A stretch of DNA of 38,190 bases from Reticulitermes lucifugus (lineage: Eukaryota > Arthropoda > Insecta > Blattodea > Rhinotermitidae): positions 1-38,190 of the forward strand of contig JAKCWW010002337.1 in assembly GCA_026260175.1 (NCBI GenBank). Direction: 5' to 3'. Shown one piece after another: positions 36,413-38,190 of the stretch. The notes beneath the pieces are model-generated. The model ran no database searches, was not told the DNA's origin, and was given only the letters and a program-made list of their open reading frames with translations. The position numbers and the translations under genes are program-made. The stretch's first letter is position 1; every line of letters begins with the position of its first letter.

Positions 36413-36590
36413 TCGCTCTTCTGGGATGTTACGCAGGGTAGATTGGTAGTTTCTTCTTGGACTGCTTGACCCTTGAAGATGGGGACAAACAGGTTACCCC
36501 GAAACGTCAGTAACTACCAATCTACGCTGTGTAACATCCCAGAAGAGCGAAGATCTCATTTACACCGCAAAGGACGCCTAAAATCACACA
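36413..36590 (+). mobile_element. Second copy of the 16.4 kb palindromic hammerhead-like family
   Basis: The arm cttcgctcttctgggatgtt at the left is mirrored by aacatcccagaagagcgaag at the right. Inside is one motif: GACC, CTTGAAGA, T, a hairpin opening GGGG and closing CCCC, then GAAACGTCAGTA. The continuation (gatctcatttacacc) matches the left flank of the 16.4 kb copy in reverse. Only one hammerhead-like core is present here. Confidence 0.72.
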
Positions 36591-37403
36591 TGTAAAATAA
36601 AAGACAAAAGTACTAATTTTTTCACTGACACTGTTATTTGAAGCAGAAGTGTGTAGTGCTACTGCAAAGAAAGCCTGACATTACACACAGACAAAATTAA
36701 GACAGCATATTCTCAGCTACATTATTCCATAATGAAAGTACACCTACTGCAGTTGTCCACCTAATGCCTGTCTACATTACAAAAATGGCTTCACAACTAA
36801 AATATTTCAGGGGCAGTTATGGAACTTCTTTACATAAAACTCACTTTTATTAAAACTAAAATTAAAATTAAAATTGGCAACATCTGACACTAATCTTCTG
36901 GAGTAAGGTTACAGAATCTTTCCTTCTCTATATGTTACACCCCATTTGCAAAATCACACATTTCATGGACTGGCCAAATTTCTGCTCATTTCATCAACCA
37001 GCCTCTTCTTTTCCCCATCTGACACACTGAGCACAAATGTGCTCTTCAGCTCATTCCCTGGTCGACACAACAAAGTGACAAAAGCATAACAAAACAATCT
37101 GCAAACTTTCGACATGACTACTTTCTTTCACATAAAACTTTATACTAATTAAATGCCTATGAAATTTACTGTTGCTCTATAGTTATTGCCTGAATGGCAA
37201 GAAGATCGAGCCATGTTTGTAGCATGACACATTTTTTTATATACTTGGCAAGAAAATTTTTTTAGAACTTTCCCCTTAGGGGGGATTCACTTATCAGTTT
37301 CATTACATCTACTTCGCCTATTCCTGCTCTACGTTGATTAGAAATGCACAGATATTACAAGGATGCTGCAAGTCCAGTTTTAAGTTTCACTCCAAAGGTA
37401 AGG

Positions 37404-37585
37404 AAAAAGTTAAAGTTGTCTCTGTACAAGCCACGAAGGCATATAGCAGGAGTGGAGGTACAGCTCCACTTATTCTTAACTTCGGCACAAGATGGAGGTG
37501 AGTGGTCAGCCTCAAGCCGTGGCTGCTTTATTCCTGGGGAAAGAAACACCGGTACCTATTGAACAGGAGGCTCGGTCAGCCCCAG
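37404..37585. repeat. Dispersed repeat, copy 2
   Basis: Same family and orientation as 29920-30070 (gatggaggtgagtggtca). It is slightly longer on the left. Confidence 0.65.
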
Positions 37586-38076
37586 AGCCCGTCTGGACAT
37601 TTTTGAGACTTGATAAATCTCTTGCCCCTGCCGGAATTAGTACGCACTATCCTCAGCCCGCAACTTAGTCACCATACTGACTACACTATCCCACCTCCTT
37701 CACTCCAAATAGGGCATTGTAAGGCCCTATTAAATAGCTTCATGATCAGTTGTCTTTAGACAGCACTGAACGAACAGCAAACCAATAATCCTGTTTCGGG
37801 TATTGGCTCATCCGAGCCACAAAAAACCTTTTATAGTGGTGCTGCCATGTTCGACAGATCTCTGGCTTTGGCTGGGGGTGTAAATAAGGCTATCCATTGA
37901 CCATAATTTAGGCCAGAATGAACACAGTTCTAATGTTTCTGCCGTGACCTCTGCCGTTCTCCGACTGTCGCAGATGTGGTGTACCTAAATCCTGACAAAA
38001 AGTTTAGCAACTGACAAGAAACCTCTCCAGCTCGATACTGTCAGATATTCCCGGTTGTGCATTATAAAGTTAACAC

Positions 38077-38190
38077 GCACGACTGAGCTACAAGCCGGAA
38101 GGTCGCGGGTTCGATTCTCGATGGTGGCATTGGAATTTTTCATTGACATAATCTTTTCGGTCGCACTATGACCCTGGGGTCGACTCAGCC
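38077..38190 (+). mobile_element. SINE copy cut by the window edge
   Basis: Same family as 13222-13501 (ctacaagccggaaggtcgcg, B box GGTTCGATTCTC, ccctggggtcgactcag). The 5' A box is missing or truncated. The 3' end lies outside the window. Confidence 0.82.

Overview
This window is animal, most likely insect, nuclear DNA. It is AT-rich, with small coding blocks separated by 0.1-4 kb introns full of transposon remnants. The mix of tRNA-derived SINEs, mariner-type transposase remnants and microsatellites suggests a large-genome insect such as a cockroach or termite (Blattodea). That lineage call is inference; the sequence shows only 'arthropod-like'. Nothing bacterial or viral was seen, and there is one 50-N assembly gap (14282-14331).

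One host gene fills the window. It runs right to left (minus strand) from 35172 to 1329 and continues past both edges. I rebuilt 20 consecutive exons with splice sites. All 20 join in one open frame of 3223 bp (about 1074 codons). The protein has the end of a WW domain, a PDZ domain, a complete FERM domain (F1-F2-F3) and a long Ser/Gln/Pro-rich tail. That order is typical of the FRMPD4 (Preso) family of cortical/synaptic scaffolds. One intron uses a GC-AG donor/acceptor pair, and the frame of downstream exons supports that choice. The exon with the start of the WW domain lies beyond the right edge, and the 3' exons lie beyond the left edge.

The introns hold three layers of mobile DNA. (1) DNA transposons: decayed mariner-type transposases (minus strand 4662-5320; plus strand 17829-20226, probably one copy split by later insertions; another inside a long-inverted-repeat element at 18926-19750), Tigger/pogo-like ends, and small palindromic MITEs. 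(2) Retroelements: two SINEs with intact A and B boxes and clean target-site duplications (13222-13501 and 33013-33279), others without, and a LINE 3' fragment (30859-31505). (3) At least seven inverted-repeat or single elements carrying a hammerhead-ribozyme-like core (CTGAAGA or a variant, hairpin, then GAAAC followed by a short palindrome), as in Penelope-like retroelements. Four have 9-13 bp flanking direct repeats. One is inserted into an older SINE-like repeat, and one sits 18 bp inside an intron next to a 5' splice site.

The most unusual host-sequence feature is a six-copy, exactly 51-bp tandem repeat (24824-25122). Each unit copies the end of a FERM exon together with its 5' splice site, so the intron begins with an array of duplicate splice donors.
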